A DNA stretch of 64,000 nt from contig NZ_JAAFYZ010000007.1 of the NCBI RefSeq assembly GCF_018274385.1, positions 1 to 64,000 of the forward strand, given 5' to 3'. The translations under genes were made by a program, and so were the position numbers. The notes beneath the pieces are model-generated. The model was not told where the DNA came from, made no database searches, and saw nothing but the letters and a program-made list of their open reading frames with translations. Shown one piece after another: positions 54,349 through 64,000 of the stretch. Each line of letters begins with the position of its first letter. Position 1 is the first letter of the stretch. The stretch comes from Catenulispora pinistramenti. Lineage in GTDB: Bacteria > Actinomycetota > Actinomycetes > Streptomycetales > Catenulisporaceae.

Positions 54349-55569
54349 ATGACGAGAAGAGCACAGCCGTCCACCCTGTCCGTGGTCATCGGTGCGGGCG
54401 GGACCGGCGGGCACATCTATCCGGGACTGGCCCTGGCCGACGCCATCCGCGCCCTTGAGCCCAGAGCCCGCATCAGCTTCGTCGGTACCGAGCGAGGTCT
54501 GGAACGCACGCTCATCCCCGGCGCCGGATACCGGCTGCACACCGTCGACATGATCCCCTTCGACCGGCAGCTCGGCGCGCGCCGCTTCCTGCTGCCCGCA
54601 CACCTGCTCAAGTCCGCCGTCCAAGCGCGCTCGGTCATGGAGCGGCAGGGCGCCCGCGTGGCGGTGGGCATGGGCGGCTATCCGAGCGCGCCGGTGATAC
54701 TCGGGGCGCGCATGCTGCGGATCCCGGCCCTGATCCACGAGTCGAATGCGATTCCCGGGCGCGCCAACCGGTTCAACGCGCGCCTCGGCTCAGCGGTCTG
54801 CCTCGGATTCGAGGCGGCCCGCGGGTATCTCCCGCGGCGCGCCCGGGCGGACGCCGAACTGGTCGGGATGCCCCTGTACGCCCCGCTGACCAGGGCAGAG
54901 CGCCTACGACTCGGGGAAGGCGCCCGTGCCCACCACGGCCTGCGGCGCTCGGTACGCCTCGTGCTGGTCAACGGCGGCAGCCTGGGCGCCCGCCGGCTCA
55001 CCGAGGCGGCGACGGAGCTGGCCGGGCGCTGGCGGTCCCGGCCCGACGTGCGCTTCCTGATCAAGACCGGACCGCGGGATCTGGAGCGCGCACGCGCCGT
55101 ACTCACGGAGAACGGCGGCTACGCCGTGGCCGAGGCGCGTGCGTACCTGGACCGCATGGACCTGGCATACGCCGCGGCCGACGTCGCCGTATGCCGGGCC
55201 GGGTCGGCCACGGTCGCCGAACTCGCCAGTTGCGGGCTGCCCTGCGTCCTCGTGCCCTACCCGCACGCGCCCGGCGACCATCAGACCCACAACGCCCGAG
55301 TTCTCACTCGGGCCGGAGCCGGGGTACTCCTGCCAGACGCAGAACTCGACGCCGGCTCTCTCGCCGCGGCTCTTGAGCCGCTGCTGGCCGACCCCGGCCG
55401 GCTCGGCACGATGTCCGCCGCCGCGGACCCCGGCAGCCACGGCACGGCGTCGCGCCGGCTCGCGGAGCGCGTGCTTGAGCTCGCCGGAAAGCTGACGTAC
55501 CCGATCACTTTCGCCCCGCATGACCGCGAGTCGGCGGTCACCGACGAATTGGAGCGCACGAACGCATGA
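54349..55569 (+). CDS. Second MurG-type glycosyltransferase
   Basis: The 406-residue protein has MurG motifs: GAGGTGGHIYPGLAL near residues 14-28, VGMGGYPSAPVIL near 105-118, IHESNAIPGRANRF near 126-139, NGGSLGA near 206 and PYPHAPGDHQTHNA near 303-316. MurG adds GlcNAc to lipid I in peptidoglycan synthesis. A murG normally lies inside the dcw cluster, so this copy, next to a divergent two-component system and an epimerase, is likely a paralogue for inducible or modified cell-wall synthesis. It is coupled to the next gene by an ATGA overlap. Confidence 0.88.
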   Translation: MTRRAQPSTLSVVIGAGGTGGHIYPGLALADAIRALEPRARISFVGTERGLERTLIPGAGYRLHTVDMIPFDRQLGARRFLLPAHLLKSAVQARSVMERQGARVAVGMGGYPSAPVILGARMLRIPALIHESNAIPGRANRFNARLGSAVCLGFEAARGYLPRRARADAELVGMPLYAPLTRAERLRLGEGARAHHGLRRSVRLVLVNGGSLGARRLTEAATELAGRWRSRPDVRFLIKTGPRDLERARAVLTENGGYAVAEARAYLDRMDLAYAAADVAVCRAGSATVAELASCGLPCVLVPYPHAPGDHQTHNARVLTRAGAGVLLPDAELDAGSLAAALEPLLADPGRLGTMSAAADPGSHGTASRRLAERVLELAGKLTYPITFAPHDRESAVTDELERTNA

Positions 55570-56591
55570 GCAGCCAGACGAGCAGCCAGACGAGCGGCGA
55601 GGCCGGGGCCGGCTGGGCCGGTCGCAGAGTACTGGTGACCGGCGCGGAGGGGTTCATCGGCAGTGCGCTGAGCGAGGCTTTGGTACGCCTCGGCGCCTCG
55701 GTGCGGGCACTGCTGCATTACAAGCCGTACGCGGAGAACGGCCACCTCGCGCCGCTCTTGCTCAGCGGCGCGATCGAGCCGTTTCCCGGCGACGTCCGGG
55801 ACGCGGGCCGGATACACCAGGCGGTCGAAGGCTGCGACGCGGTATTCCATCTCGCCGCGCTGATCGGCATCCCGTACAGCTACCAGGCGCCCGAGTCGTA
55901 CACCCAGACGAACGTGCTGGGCACCGAGCACGTCGCGGCGGCCTGCCTGCGGCACGGCGCACGGCTGATCCAGACCTCGACCAGCGAGGTCTACGGCTCC
56001 GCGGTCCGCGTTCCGATCGACGAGACGCACCCGCTCCAGCCGCAATCGCCGTACTCGGCCTCGAAGATCGCCGCGGACATGACGGCCCTGGCCTACCACC
56101 ACGCCTTCGACCTGCCGGTGACGGTCGTCAGGCCGTTCAACACCTACGGCCCGCGCCAATCCGCCCGCGCGGTCATTCCGACCGTGCTCGCCCAGCTGCA
56201 CCACGGGGCGCGCGAGATCAAGCTCGGCTCGCTCCGGCCGACCCGCGACTTCACCTACGTCGACGACACCGTCAGCGGTTTCCTCGCCGCGGCGGACTCC
56301 CCCCGCACCCTGGGCCGGACGGTCAATCTCGGCGTCGGCCGCGAGATCTCCATCGCAGACCTCGCCGCGGCGCTGATCCAGGCGAGCGGACGCGAGGCCG
56401 TGGTGGTCCAGGACCCGGCCAGGCTCCGCCCGGCCGACAGCGAGGTGCTCAGGCTCGTCTCCGACAACTCGCTGATGCGCGAACTCACCGGCTGGGCGCC
56501 GCAGGTCCCGCTAGCGGTGGGGCTGGAGCGGACCTCGGCGTGGATACAGGAAAACCTGCGCCTGTTCGCACCTGACCGCTACCAGGTGTGA
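55566..56591 (+). CDS. NAD-dependent nucleotide-sugar epimerase/dehydratase
   Basis: The 341-residue extended SDR has a cofactor motif VTGAEGFIGSALSEAL near residues 23-38, Ser-Thr-Ser-Glu in QTSTSEVYGS, and catalytic YSASK near 158-162, then RPFNTYGPRQSARAV and DFTYVDDTVSGF. Such enzymes epimerise or dehydrate UDP/dTDP sugars. Its coupling to a MurG paralogue suggests it supplies a modified sugar donor, but this is an inference. The N-terminus has SSQTSSQTS repeats. Confidence 0.9.
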   Translation: MSSQTSSQTSGEAGAGWAGRRVLVTGAEGFIGSALSEALVRLGASVRALLHYKPYAENGHLAPLLLSGAIEPFPGDVRDAGRIHQAVEGCDAVFHLAALIGIPYSYQAPESYTQTNVLGTEHVAAACLRHGARLIQTSTSEVYGSAVRVPIDETHPLQPQSPYSASKIAADMTALAYHHAFDLPVTVVRPFNTYGPRQSARAVIPTVLAQLHHGAREIKLGSLRPTRDFTYVDDTVSGFLAAADSPRTLGRTVNLGVGREISIADLAAALIQASGREAVVVQDPARLRPADSEVLRLVSDNSLMRELTGWAPQVPLAVGLERTSAWIQENLRLFAPDRYQV

Positions 56592-56677
56592 GGCTCGAAC
56601 CGAGCCGAGCGTCCGCGTCCCATTGCCACTGCCGTTGCTGTTGTTGCCGTCGCCACTGAAGCAATCTTCGACCCGGG

Positions 56678-57787
56678 TCATCGGAAATCGATCCAGTCCG
56701 TGGCCGTGGTGAACTCATCGAGGAGCACAGGGTCGGGCGTGACCCCGAGGCCGGGGCCCTGCGGCACGTCCAGGCCCCCGTCGCGCAGGACGAACGGTTC
56801 GGTGATGTCACGCTCGAAGTAGCGCTCGGAGGCGCTGATGTCCCCCGGGAGGGTGAAGTTCGGCAGTGCCGCCAGGGCGACGTTGGCCGCGCGGCCGATG
56901 CCGGTCTCCAACATGCCTCCGCACCACACCGGCACTCCGTTCGCGGCGCAGACGTCGTGCACGCGGCGCGCCTCCAGGTAGCCGCCGACGCGCGCGGGCT
57001 TGATGTTGACGATGCGGCAGGCGCCCAGCGCGATCGCTTCGGCGGCCGAGCGGGCCGAGACGATGGACTCGTCCAGGCAGATCGGGGTGTGGAGCAGCCG
57101 GGCCAGGGCGGCGTGCCCGCCGATGTCGTCCTCCGGCAGCGGCTGTTCGATCAGCAGCAGGTCGAAGGGATCCAGGGCGGCCAGGCGTTGCGCGTCGCCG
57201 AGGGTGTAGGCGGTGTTGGCGTCGACCTGCAACAGCGGCGCTTCGCCGAACCGCTCCCGGACGGCTCGCACCGGCTCCACGTCCCAGCCCGGCTTGATCT
57301 TCAGCTTGATCCGTCGGTAGCCCTGGTCGAGGTAGCCGCCGACGGTGTCGACGAGCTCTGCGACGCTCGGCATGATCCCGACCGAGACGCCGACCGGCAC
57401 CCAGGACCGCACGGCGCCGAGGTGGTCGCCGAAGGAGGTGCCGGCGGCCCGCAGTTCGGCGTCCAGGACGGCGGCTTCCACCGCCGCCTTGGCGATCGGG
57501 TGGCCCTTGAACGGCGCCAGGATCTGCGCCACCAGCGCCGAGGTGACGTGCGGTGCGGCGGCGAGCCTCGGGAGGAAGAAGCGGCGGATGACGTCCTGCG
57601 CGCCGTTGATGTGCTCCGAGGAGTACACCGGCTCGCTCATCGCCGCGCATTCGCCCCAGCCCTCGGCCTCCTCGGTGACGACGCGGACCAGCAGGATGTC
57701 GCGTTCGGTCACCACGCCGAAAGACGTCTCGAACGGACTGCGCAGCGTCATGCTCAGGCGCCGCAGTTCGACTCCGGATATCTTCAT
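56678..57787 (-). CDS. Enolase-superfamily N-succinylamino-acid racemase / OSBS
   Basis: The 369-residue enzyme fits the NSAR/OSBS group. Catalytic Lys are in RRIKLKIKPG near residues 160-169 and in NIKPARVGGY near 261-270; metal ligands are in VDANTAY, IEQPLPE and LDES. The characteristic GGMLETGIGRAANVALA and LPGDISASERYFERDI follow. Enzymes of this group racemise N-succinyl amino acids, make o-succinylbenzoate, or both. No other men genes are here, while a peptide importer, dipeptidase and GNAT are, so amino-acid racemisation is favoured. Its ATG overlaps the GNAT stop (ATGA). Confidence 0.9.
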   Translation of the reverse strand: MKISGVELRRLSMTLRSPFETSFGVVTERDILLVRVVTEEAEGWGECAAMSEPVYSSEHINGAQDVIRRFFLPRLAAAPHVTSALVAQILAPFKGHPIAKAAVEAAVLDAELRAAGTSFGDHLGAVRSWVPVGVSVGIMPSVAELVDTVGGYLDQGYRRIKLKIKPGWDVEPVRAVRERFGEAPLLQVDANTAYTLGDAQRLAALDPFDLLLIEQPLPEDDIGGHAALARLLHTPICLDESIVSARSAAEAIALGACRIVNIKPARVGGYLEARRVHDVCAANGVPVWCGGMLETGIGRAANVALAALPNFTLPGDISASERYFERDITEPFVLRDGGLDVPQGPGLGVTPDPVLLDEFTTATDWIDFR

Positions 57788-58776
57788 CGGCGCTCGTTCT
57801 CCTCGTGGTGTTCCGGTTGTTCCGGTTGTTCCAGCAGGTACCAGCCCGATCGGGTGAAGCCGGTGATGCGGTATCCGCGTCCCATGGCATCGGTCAGCGC
57901 GCCGCGCAGCGCGAACCGCCAGCTGCGCGCCAGCTCGGGCTGCTCACGCCGCAGGGTCTGGATGGCCGCGGGCGTCGCACACAGCAGGGAACCGCCGAAG
58001 TCCGATGGCGGGCCGGGATCGGGCCTCATGCCCGGCGCGATCCCGGAGAGCAGTACCTTGTTCGCGCTGAGCAGGGATTCTTCGTTCTGTGGCTCGATTC
58101 GAGTGCCGCCTGCCGCGGTGTCCGTGCGCGCCGAGTCCAGGGCCCAGCTCATCAGGAGTCGATCGCTGCCCTGTCCCGCGTTGACCCCGTCCGGCATGTC
58201 GCCGTAGAAGTCGACGAGATAGGCGGTCGCGTCCGCACCGAGTTTGGCCAGGTTGAAGTAGGCGTTGGCGCGCACCAGCGGGTCGAACGTCCAGGTGATG
58301 CGGCGCAGCCCGCGGCTCAGGGCCCAGGCCCGCTGGTGCAGTTTGAGCGCGAAGCCGGCGTGCCGGCCGCCGGCCTCGTTCAGCATCCCGGTGATGTGCG
58401 AGTGCAGATGGATGCCGCCTCGTTGTTCCACGTCCGAGGCGAGAAACGCCGTGGCGGCACCGATCAGCCGGTCGCCGTGTCTGTCGTCGAAGACACCGGC
58501 GATGTAGCAGCCTTCGTATGCCATCACTCGCATCAGGCCGGTGGGCACCAGGCTCTGCCCCGGCTCGAGTGCCCAGACCCGGGTGAAGACCTCAGCGGCC
58601 GCACCGTGCTCTCCCGGTTCGGTCAGTTCTCTGATGGTGACCGCCGCCGCGCGGGCCGCCGCCTCGGCTTGGGCATGCGCCTTGGCGATCAGGGCGCGCG
58701 CCGGGGGCGTTGGGCTCGGGGGCATCGGGACCGGAGACATCGGGACCGGGGGCTTCGGGATCGGCACCGCGTTCAC
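57784..58776 (-). CDS. COG3375-like GNAT, candidate D-amino-acid N-succinyltransferase
   Basis: The 330-residue protein has a Pro-rich start (PKPPVPMSPVPMPPSP), then a GNAT-type region (about 55-180): TIRELTEPGEHGAAAEVFTR, LIGAATAFL, LHSHITGM, RHAGFALKLHQRAWALSRGL, ITWTFDPLVRANAYFNLAKLG. This matches the COG3375 acetyltransferase-like group. In Geobacillus kaustophilus a GNAT protein next to NSAR succinylates D-amino acids; whether this one does the same is inferred from context. GTG at 58776 overlaps the small ORF stop (GTGA). Confidence 0.8.
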   Translation of the reverse strand: MNAVPIPKPPVPMSPVPMPPSPTPPARALIAKAHAQAEAAARAAAVTIRELTEPGEHGAAAEVFTRVWALEPGQSLVPTGLMRVMAYEGCYIAGVFDDRHGDRLIGAATAFLASDVEQRGGIHLHSHITGMLNEAGGRHAGFALKLHQRAWALSRGLRRITWTFDPLVRANAYFNLAKLGADATAYLVDFYGDMPDGVNAGQGSDRLLMSWALDSARTDTAAGGTRIEPQNEESLLSANKVLLSGIAPGMRPDPGPPSDFGGSLLCATPAAIQTLRREQPELARSWRFALRGALTDAMGRGYRITGFTRSGWYLLEQPEQPEHHEENERR

Positions 58777-58871
58777 GGACGCGCCCCCAACAGGTCCGCC
58801 CCAAGGTCGGCGAGCATGGCCGGCAAGTCCTGCGTCAGCCGCTCGGGCAGCGGTGCGGTGTCGATGCTCAC
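58773..58871 (-). CDS. 32-residue ORF between dipeptidase and GNAT genes
   Basis: GTG at 58871 overlaps the dipeptidase stop (GTGA) and the TGA at 58773 overlaps the GTG of the GNAT gene. The product begins M-S-I-D-T-A-P-L-P-E-R-L and has the amphipathic run LTQDLPAMLADLGADLLGAR. No known family is recognised. The overlaps on both sides and the compositional fit make translation likely. Confidence 0.6.
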   Translation of the reverse strand: MSIDTAPLPERLTQDLPAMLADLGADLLGARP

Positions 58872-59977
58872 GCGGCGGCCCCACGGCGGTCGGCGGGCAC
58901 GCCCAGCTCGGCTCGGAACAGGCGCAGCACGTTGCCCCCCAGCGTCGCGGCCACGACTGCCTCATCCAGGCCGCGCGCCAGCAGTTCGGCGGTGAGCAGC
59001 GGCAGACCGGCGGGTCCGGCCAGACCCGGCAGCGCGGCGAACGGATCGCAGCCGGCCACCGGCCCGACCTCGACCCCGCCGGGCACCACGTCGCGCAGCA
59101 CTTCGAGCACGAAGTCCGGTCCGATGCCGACGTGGGCGGTGCCCGCGACCTTCCCGATGTGCTCGATGTGGTCGACGAGCCGGGAGATCGACGGCTCGTG
59201 CGCGTCCACGAACCCCGGGAAGAAGTTCACGCACACCACGCCGCCGCCGGCGGCGATGGCCGCCAGGCGCGCGTCGGTGAGGTTGCGGTGGTGGTCGCGC
59301 AAAGCCCTGGCGGAGGAATGCGTGGCCAGCACGGGCCGGGTCGCGAGTTCGAGCACGTGGTCGACGCCGGCCGCACCGAGGTGGGAGACGTCGAACATCA
59401 TGCCCAGGCGCTCCATCTCGGCCAGCGCCTCGACCCCGGCGGCGGTCAGCCTGCTGCCCGCGGCGTCCTCCCCCGAGCCGTCGGCGAGCGCCGTGCGGCC
59501 GAAGTGGGCCAGCGACGCGATGCGCACGCCGAGCCGGTACAGCGTGGCGAACAGTTCGATGTCCGCGTCGACACCCGGGGCCCCTTCCAGCGCGAGGACC
59601 AGCGCGATCCGGCCGGCGGCCAGCGCGCGGTCGATGTCGGCGCCGTCCAGGCACAGGCTGACCTCGTCGGCGTTGCCCTCGGCGATCCGGTGCGCGGCCT
59701 CGATCATGCGCAGCGTCTCGCGCAGCGCGCCTTCGGGCCGGTAGGCGTCGTCGATGTAGACCGGAAGCACCTGGATGTCCACGCCGCCGGCGCGCAGCTG
59801 CGGCAGCCACTGCGCGCGGAAGTAGCCGGGCCACTGCGCGACCGGCCGCAGGACGACCGAGCAGAGCAGGTCGTTGTGGGTGTCGGCGACCACCGCGCGC
59901 CGGTGCAGCTCCAGCGTCGCCGGATCGAGGCGATCGGGTGTGCCGAAATCGGGTGTGCCGAACGCGGGCATGGTCAT
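58868..59977 (-). CDS. M19 membrane-dipeptidase family enzyme
   Basis: The 369-residue protein is a renal-dipeptidase-like metallohydrolase: H-x-D motif in VADTHNDLL near residues 34-42, bridging Glu in LALEGAPGVD, His in FDVSHLG and ATHSSARALRDHHRNLTD, and the C-terminal metal Asp region IGPDFV. M19 enzymes release amino acids from dipeptides, often with a D-residue at the C-terminus. ATG 59977 or 59971 may be used. A FGTPDFGTPD duplication lies near the start. It is followed by the 32-residue ORF. Confidence 0.9.
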   Translation of the reverse strand: MTMPAFGTPDFGTPDRLDPATLELHRRAVVADTHNDLLCSVVLRPVAQWPGYFRAQWLPQLRAGGVDIQVLPVYIDDAYRPEGALRETLRMIEAAHRIAEGNADEVSLCLDGADIDRALAAGRIALVLALEGAPGVDADIELFATLYRLGVRIASLAHFGRTALADGSGEDAAGSRLTAAGVEALAEMERLGMMFDVSHLGAAGVDHVLELATRPVLATHSSARALRDHHRNLTDARLAAIAAGGGVVCVNFFPGFVDAHEPSISRLVDHIEHIGKVAGTAHVGIGPDFVLEVLRDVVPGGVEVGPVAGCDPFAALPGLAGPAGLPLLTAELLARGLDEAVVAATLGGNVLRLFRAELGVPADRRGAAA

Positions 59978-60174
59978 TGTGAGGCCCCATAACGCTTGAG
60001 GAACGTGCGGGACCTGCGGCAGAAGTGATCCGCCCACGGGTTCGTTGCCATGCCGATCAGCTTGCCCGCGCACGCCGGTAGCCGTCTTGGTGTGGACGGA
60101 TCAATTCCGGGCGTGGCTCTCGTCGAGTCGGATGAAGTGACACAGGGGTCGCCACCGCCGCCTACCATCGGCGC

Positions 60175-61214
60175 TCAGTGCTCTACCGGGAAGTGGCAGG
60201 CCACCTGGTGTCCCGGTCCGGCCGTCGCGATCCGCAGCAGCGGCGGCTCCTGGACGGCGCAGGTCTGCTGTGCCTTCCAGCAGCGGGTACGGAACCGGCA
60301 GCCGGACGGCGGGTCGATCGGCGAGGGCACGTCGCCGGTCAGCCGGATGCGCTCGCGGCCGGTGCGGTTCTCGACATCCCTGCGGGCCGGGTCGGGGATC
60401 GGCACGGCGGACAGCAGTGCGTTGGTATACGGGTGTAGCGGGCGCCCGTACACGTCGTCCCGCGGGGCGATCTCGACGATCTTGCCCAGGTACATCACCG
60501 CGACCCGGTCGGAGATGTGCCGGACCACGGACAGGTCGTGCGCGATGAACACGTAGGCCAGGCCGAGCTCGGCCCGCAGGTCCTCGAACAGGTTCACCAC
60601 CTGCGCCTGGATGGACACGTCCAGGGCGGAGACCGGTTCGTCGGCGACGATCAGCCTGGGCTTGAGGGCCAGTGCGCGGGCGATGCCGACGCGCTGGCGC
60701 TGGCCGCCGGAGAACTCGTGCGGGTAGCGGTTGTAGTGCTCGGGTGACAGGCCGACCAGCTCCAGCAGATCCTGGACCGCGCGCTTGACGCCCTGCGGCG
60801 GGTTGAGGCCCTGGATCTTGAACGGCGCACCGACGATCGTGCCGACGGTGTGCCGCGGGTTGAGCGAGGACTGCGGGTCCTGAAACACCATCTGGATGTC
60901 GCTGCGCAGCGGGCGGAAGGCGCCCTGGGACAGCCTGGTGATGTCCCGGCCCTCGAAGACCATCTGCCCGCCGGTCGGTTCCTGCAGCTTGGTCAGCACC
61001 CTGCCGACGGTGGACTTGCCACAGCCGGACTCGCCCACCAGGCCCAGGGTCTCCCCCGGCTTGATGGACAGGTCGATGCCGTCCACGGCCTTGACCGCGC
61101 CGACGGTGCGCTGGAACAGCCCGCGCCGGATCGGGAAGTGCTTCTGCAGACCGGTGACGGTCAGCAGCGCCTCGGTGTCGGCCACTGCCTGGTTCTCGGT
61201 AATGGTCTCGGTGC

Positions 61215-61218
<4 letters not shown>
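60175..61218 (-). CDS. Oligopeptide ABC transporter ATPase (DppF/OppF)
   Basis: The 347-residue ATPase has Walker [10 protein letters not shown] near residues 63-71, the Q-loop [13 protein letters not shown], signature [12 protein letters not shown], Walker [13 protein letters not shown], and the Opp/Dpp C-terminal [12 protein letters not shown] with Cys residues that bind a cluster in related proteins. GTG at 61218 overlaps the DppD stop (GTGA). It powers peptide uptake with DppD and DppB. Confidence 0.94.
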
Positions 61219-62263
<1,045 letters not shown>

Positions 62264-62267
<4 letters not shown>

Positions 62268-63274
62268 AGCCGCACCCGCGGGTCCGCCACGGCGTACATG
62301 ACGTCGACCAACAGGTTGGCCAGCACGATGAACGCCGCGGCGAACAAGGTGACGCCCATCATCATCGGGAAGTCGCCGTTCTGGATCGAGGTGATGGCCA
62401 GGAAGCCGATCCCCTTCATGGAGAAGGTGATCTCGACCAGCACCGCACCGCCGAGCACGGTGGCGAAGTCCATGCCGAAGATCGTGATGATCGGGGTGAT
62501 CGCGGCCCGCAGCGCGTGCTTGAGGATCACCCGGCGCTCGGACAGGCCCTTCGCCCGCGCGGTGCGCACGAAGTCCTCGCTCAGTACGTCGAGCATTCCG
62601 GCCCGGGTCAGACGGGTGTAGAGGGCGGCCAGGCCGAAGGCCAGACAGGTCCAGGGCAGGATCATGTCCAGGAACCATTGGCCCGGGTCGGACAGGATGC
62701 CGACGTAGCTGCCCGGGGCCGGCAGGATCGACCACCGGTAGGCCAGTGGCAGGGACAGCAGCGGCGCGAGGAAGTAGACCGGGAGCGAGATGCCGAGCAG
62801 GGCGGTGACCATCGACGCCCGATCGAGCAGCGATCCCTTGCGCACGGCCGAGGCCAGACCCGAGGCGACGCCGAAGAACAGCCACAGGACGCCGGCACCC
62901 GCCGCGATGGAGAAGGTGACCGGCAGGTCGCCCAGGATCGTGGGCCAGACCTGCTGGTAGTTCCGGAACGAGTAGCCCAGGCACGGGGCTTTGCAGACGA
63001 TGTCCTGGGTGCCGTCGCTGAAAGTGGTGCCGGTGACGATGGTGCGTATGTAGTCGATGTACTGGACCAGGAACGACCGGTCGAAGCCGAAACGATGGAT
63101 CACCCCCTGGATCGCCGCGGGCGAGGGCTGCTTGCCCACGTACTGGACCGCCATGGTGGCCGGTGTCTGCCCTCCCCACTGCGGCATCTCGTAGAAGATG
63201 ACCATCGTCACGAACGCGACGACGAGCAGCAGACCGGCAACGGCGAACAAGCGCCGGACGATGAAAGTCAGCAT
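62264..63274 (-). CDS. Oligopeptide ABC transporter permease (DppB)
   Basis: The 336-residue permease has six membrane helices, a long loop near 40-95 with two Cys (VCKAPCLG), and the coupling EAA-type loop DFVRTARAKGLSERRVILKHAL near 230-251. ATG at 63274 lies 13 bases after the solute-binding protein stop. The usual second permease DppC is not between this gene and DppD; it may lie outside the window. Confidence 0.93.
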
Positions 63275-63287
63275 GGTGTCGGGGTCC

Positions 63288-64000
63288 TCACTGGACGCCG
63301 AGGGCCTGGTAGTCGTACATGCCGTACGCCTGCTCGATGTAGGCGTTCGTGAGGTTCGGCGGGCGCAGCATCAGGGCCCGGGAGTCGATCATCGGCACCA
63401 GTGCCGCGTCCTTCAGCGCCTGCTGGTCGATCTGGGCGTACAGCGCGTTGCGGGCGTCCGGGTCGGTGGTCTTGAGCGCGGTGGCCATCAGGGAATCGAC
63501 GGCCGGGTCGTCGAGTTCGGAGTAGTTGCTCTCCCCGGTCGCCTTGATGCCGTCCGGGGTGAGGATCTGGTCCAGGAATCCGTACCCTGACGGGAAGTCG
63601 GCGGCCCACGCGGTGATGAACAGCGCCTCGTTGTTCTGCTTGACGTACGACTGACTGCCGGCCTTGATCGAGAGCTGGCTGTACTTGAAGCCGTCCTCGG
63701 TCACGGTGATGCCGATGGCGGCCAGGTTCTGCTGGACGACGTCGGCGACCGGCTTGTCCTTCGGCTGATCGATGTAGTAGCCCACCTGGGTGGTGATGTC
63801 GGTGACGTGCTCGGCGGCCTTGCAGGTCGCGATCTCGGCCCTGGCCTTGGCCAGGTCGCCGGTGTGGCCCGGGCTCTGGTACAGGTCCTGCTGGACGTAG
63901 CCCGGGACGGTCGGGGGCAGCACCGTGGTGGCGATGTCGCCGCCGCCGATGCCGCCGCCGAACGCGGTCTGCACCGCGGACTTGTCGATCGCCCATTCCA
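63288..64000 (-). CDS. Peptide-binding protein of ABC transporter (SBP_bac_5), C-terminal part
   Basis: About 237 codons of a family 5 extracellular solute-binding protein are present, running off the window end at the N-terminal side. Motifs include AIDKSAVQTAFGGG, TAWAADFPSGYGFLDQIL and NALYAQIDQQALKDAALVPM. It would capture peptides and deliver them to DppBDF. The complete start and the signal or lipobox are outside the window. Confidence 0.9.
   Translation of the reverse strand, partial: EWAIDKSAVQTAFGGGIGGGDIATTVLPPTVPGYVQQDLYQSPGHTGDLAKARAEIATCKAAEHVTDITTQVGYYIDQPKDKPVADVVQQNLAAIGITVTEDGFKYSQLSIKAGSQSYVKQNNEALFITAWAADFPSGYGFLDQILTPDGIKATGESNYSELDDPAVDSLMATALKTTDPDARNALYAQIDQQALKDAALVPMIDSRALMLRPPNLTNAYIEQAYGMYDYQALGVQ

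Overview
The window is high-GC DNA of a filamentous-type actinomycete. The support is an estimated GC content of about 70 per cent or more, many GTG starts, a dcw cluster beginning with mraZ-rsmH-ftsL, and WhiB, GAF-ANTAR, DUF3040 and MmyB-type regulator families. A Catenulisporales- or Streptomycetales-like host is my inference; no rRNA or tRNA gene is present to fix the taxon.

Layout. 0-2.6 kb: start of the division/cell-wall cluster on the minus strand (mraZ, rsmH, an FtsL-like protein, and the first codons of the next gene). 3.2-8.5 kb: a divergent MoxR-DUF58-transglutaminase operon with a 34-codon ORF wedged between the last two genes. 8.6-13.3 kb: DUF3040 protein, methyltransferase, a DinB polymerase fused in frame to a small GNAT domain, and a pirin. 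13.3-15.0 kb: no credible gene, but a nested inverted repeat of about 1.4 kb. 15.0-16.9 kb: a membrane Ser/Thr kinase with a small partner gene. 17.0-29.8 kb: a stress-response block with two GAF-ANTAR regulators, a KimA-like potassium transporter, a SigB/SigF-type sigma factor, a fatty-acid desaturase, a pair of related small proteins, an orphan ATP synthase alpha subunit next to a STAS protein, small membrane proteins, a PRC-barrel protein, WhiB, DUF1345 and hemerythrin. 29.9-34.2 kb: MFS efflux pump with its HxlR regulator, XRE-cupin regulator and metallo-hydrolase. 34.2-35.5 kb: gene remnants, including a beta-lactamase/LuxR chimera. 35.7-45.7 kb: accessory genes (an Imm35-like protein, MmyB-type regulator with hydrolase and SRPBCC genes, a sedolisin protease, a GH32 remnant, TetR-SDR-ALDH, a nonsense-interrupted LRV gene). 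45.7-50.3 kb: one operon of an ABC-2 exporter plus a NarL-type two-component system. 50.5-51.4 kb: a secreted papain-like protease.

52.0-64.0 kb is the most coherent metabolic region. An OmpR-type two-component system diverges from a second MurG and a sugar-nucleotide epimerase. Facing them on the minus strand is a long peptide-use array: solute-binding protein, DppB, DppD, DppF, then an M19 dipeptidase, a 32-codon ORF, a COG3375-like GNAT and an N-succinylamino-acid racemase/OSBS-type enolase. The last four reading frames are chained by 4-base stop/start overlaps. Together these suggest import of peptides, release of D-amino acids and their conversion to L-amino acids through N-succinyl intermediates, placed next to inducible cell-wall synthesis genes. 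The enzyme families and overlaps are seen in the sequence; the pathway is inference.

No CRISPR array, integrase, complete insertion sequence, rRNA or tRNA was recognised.
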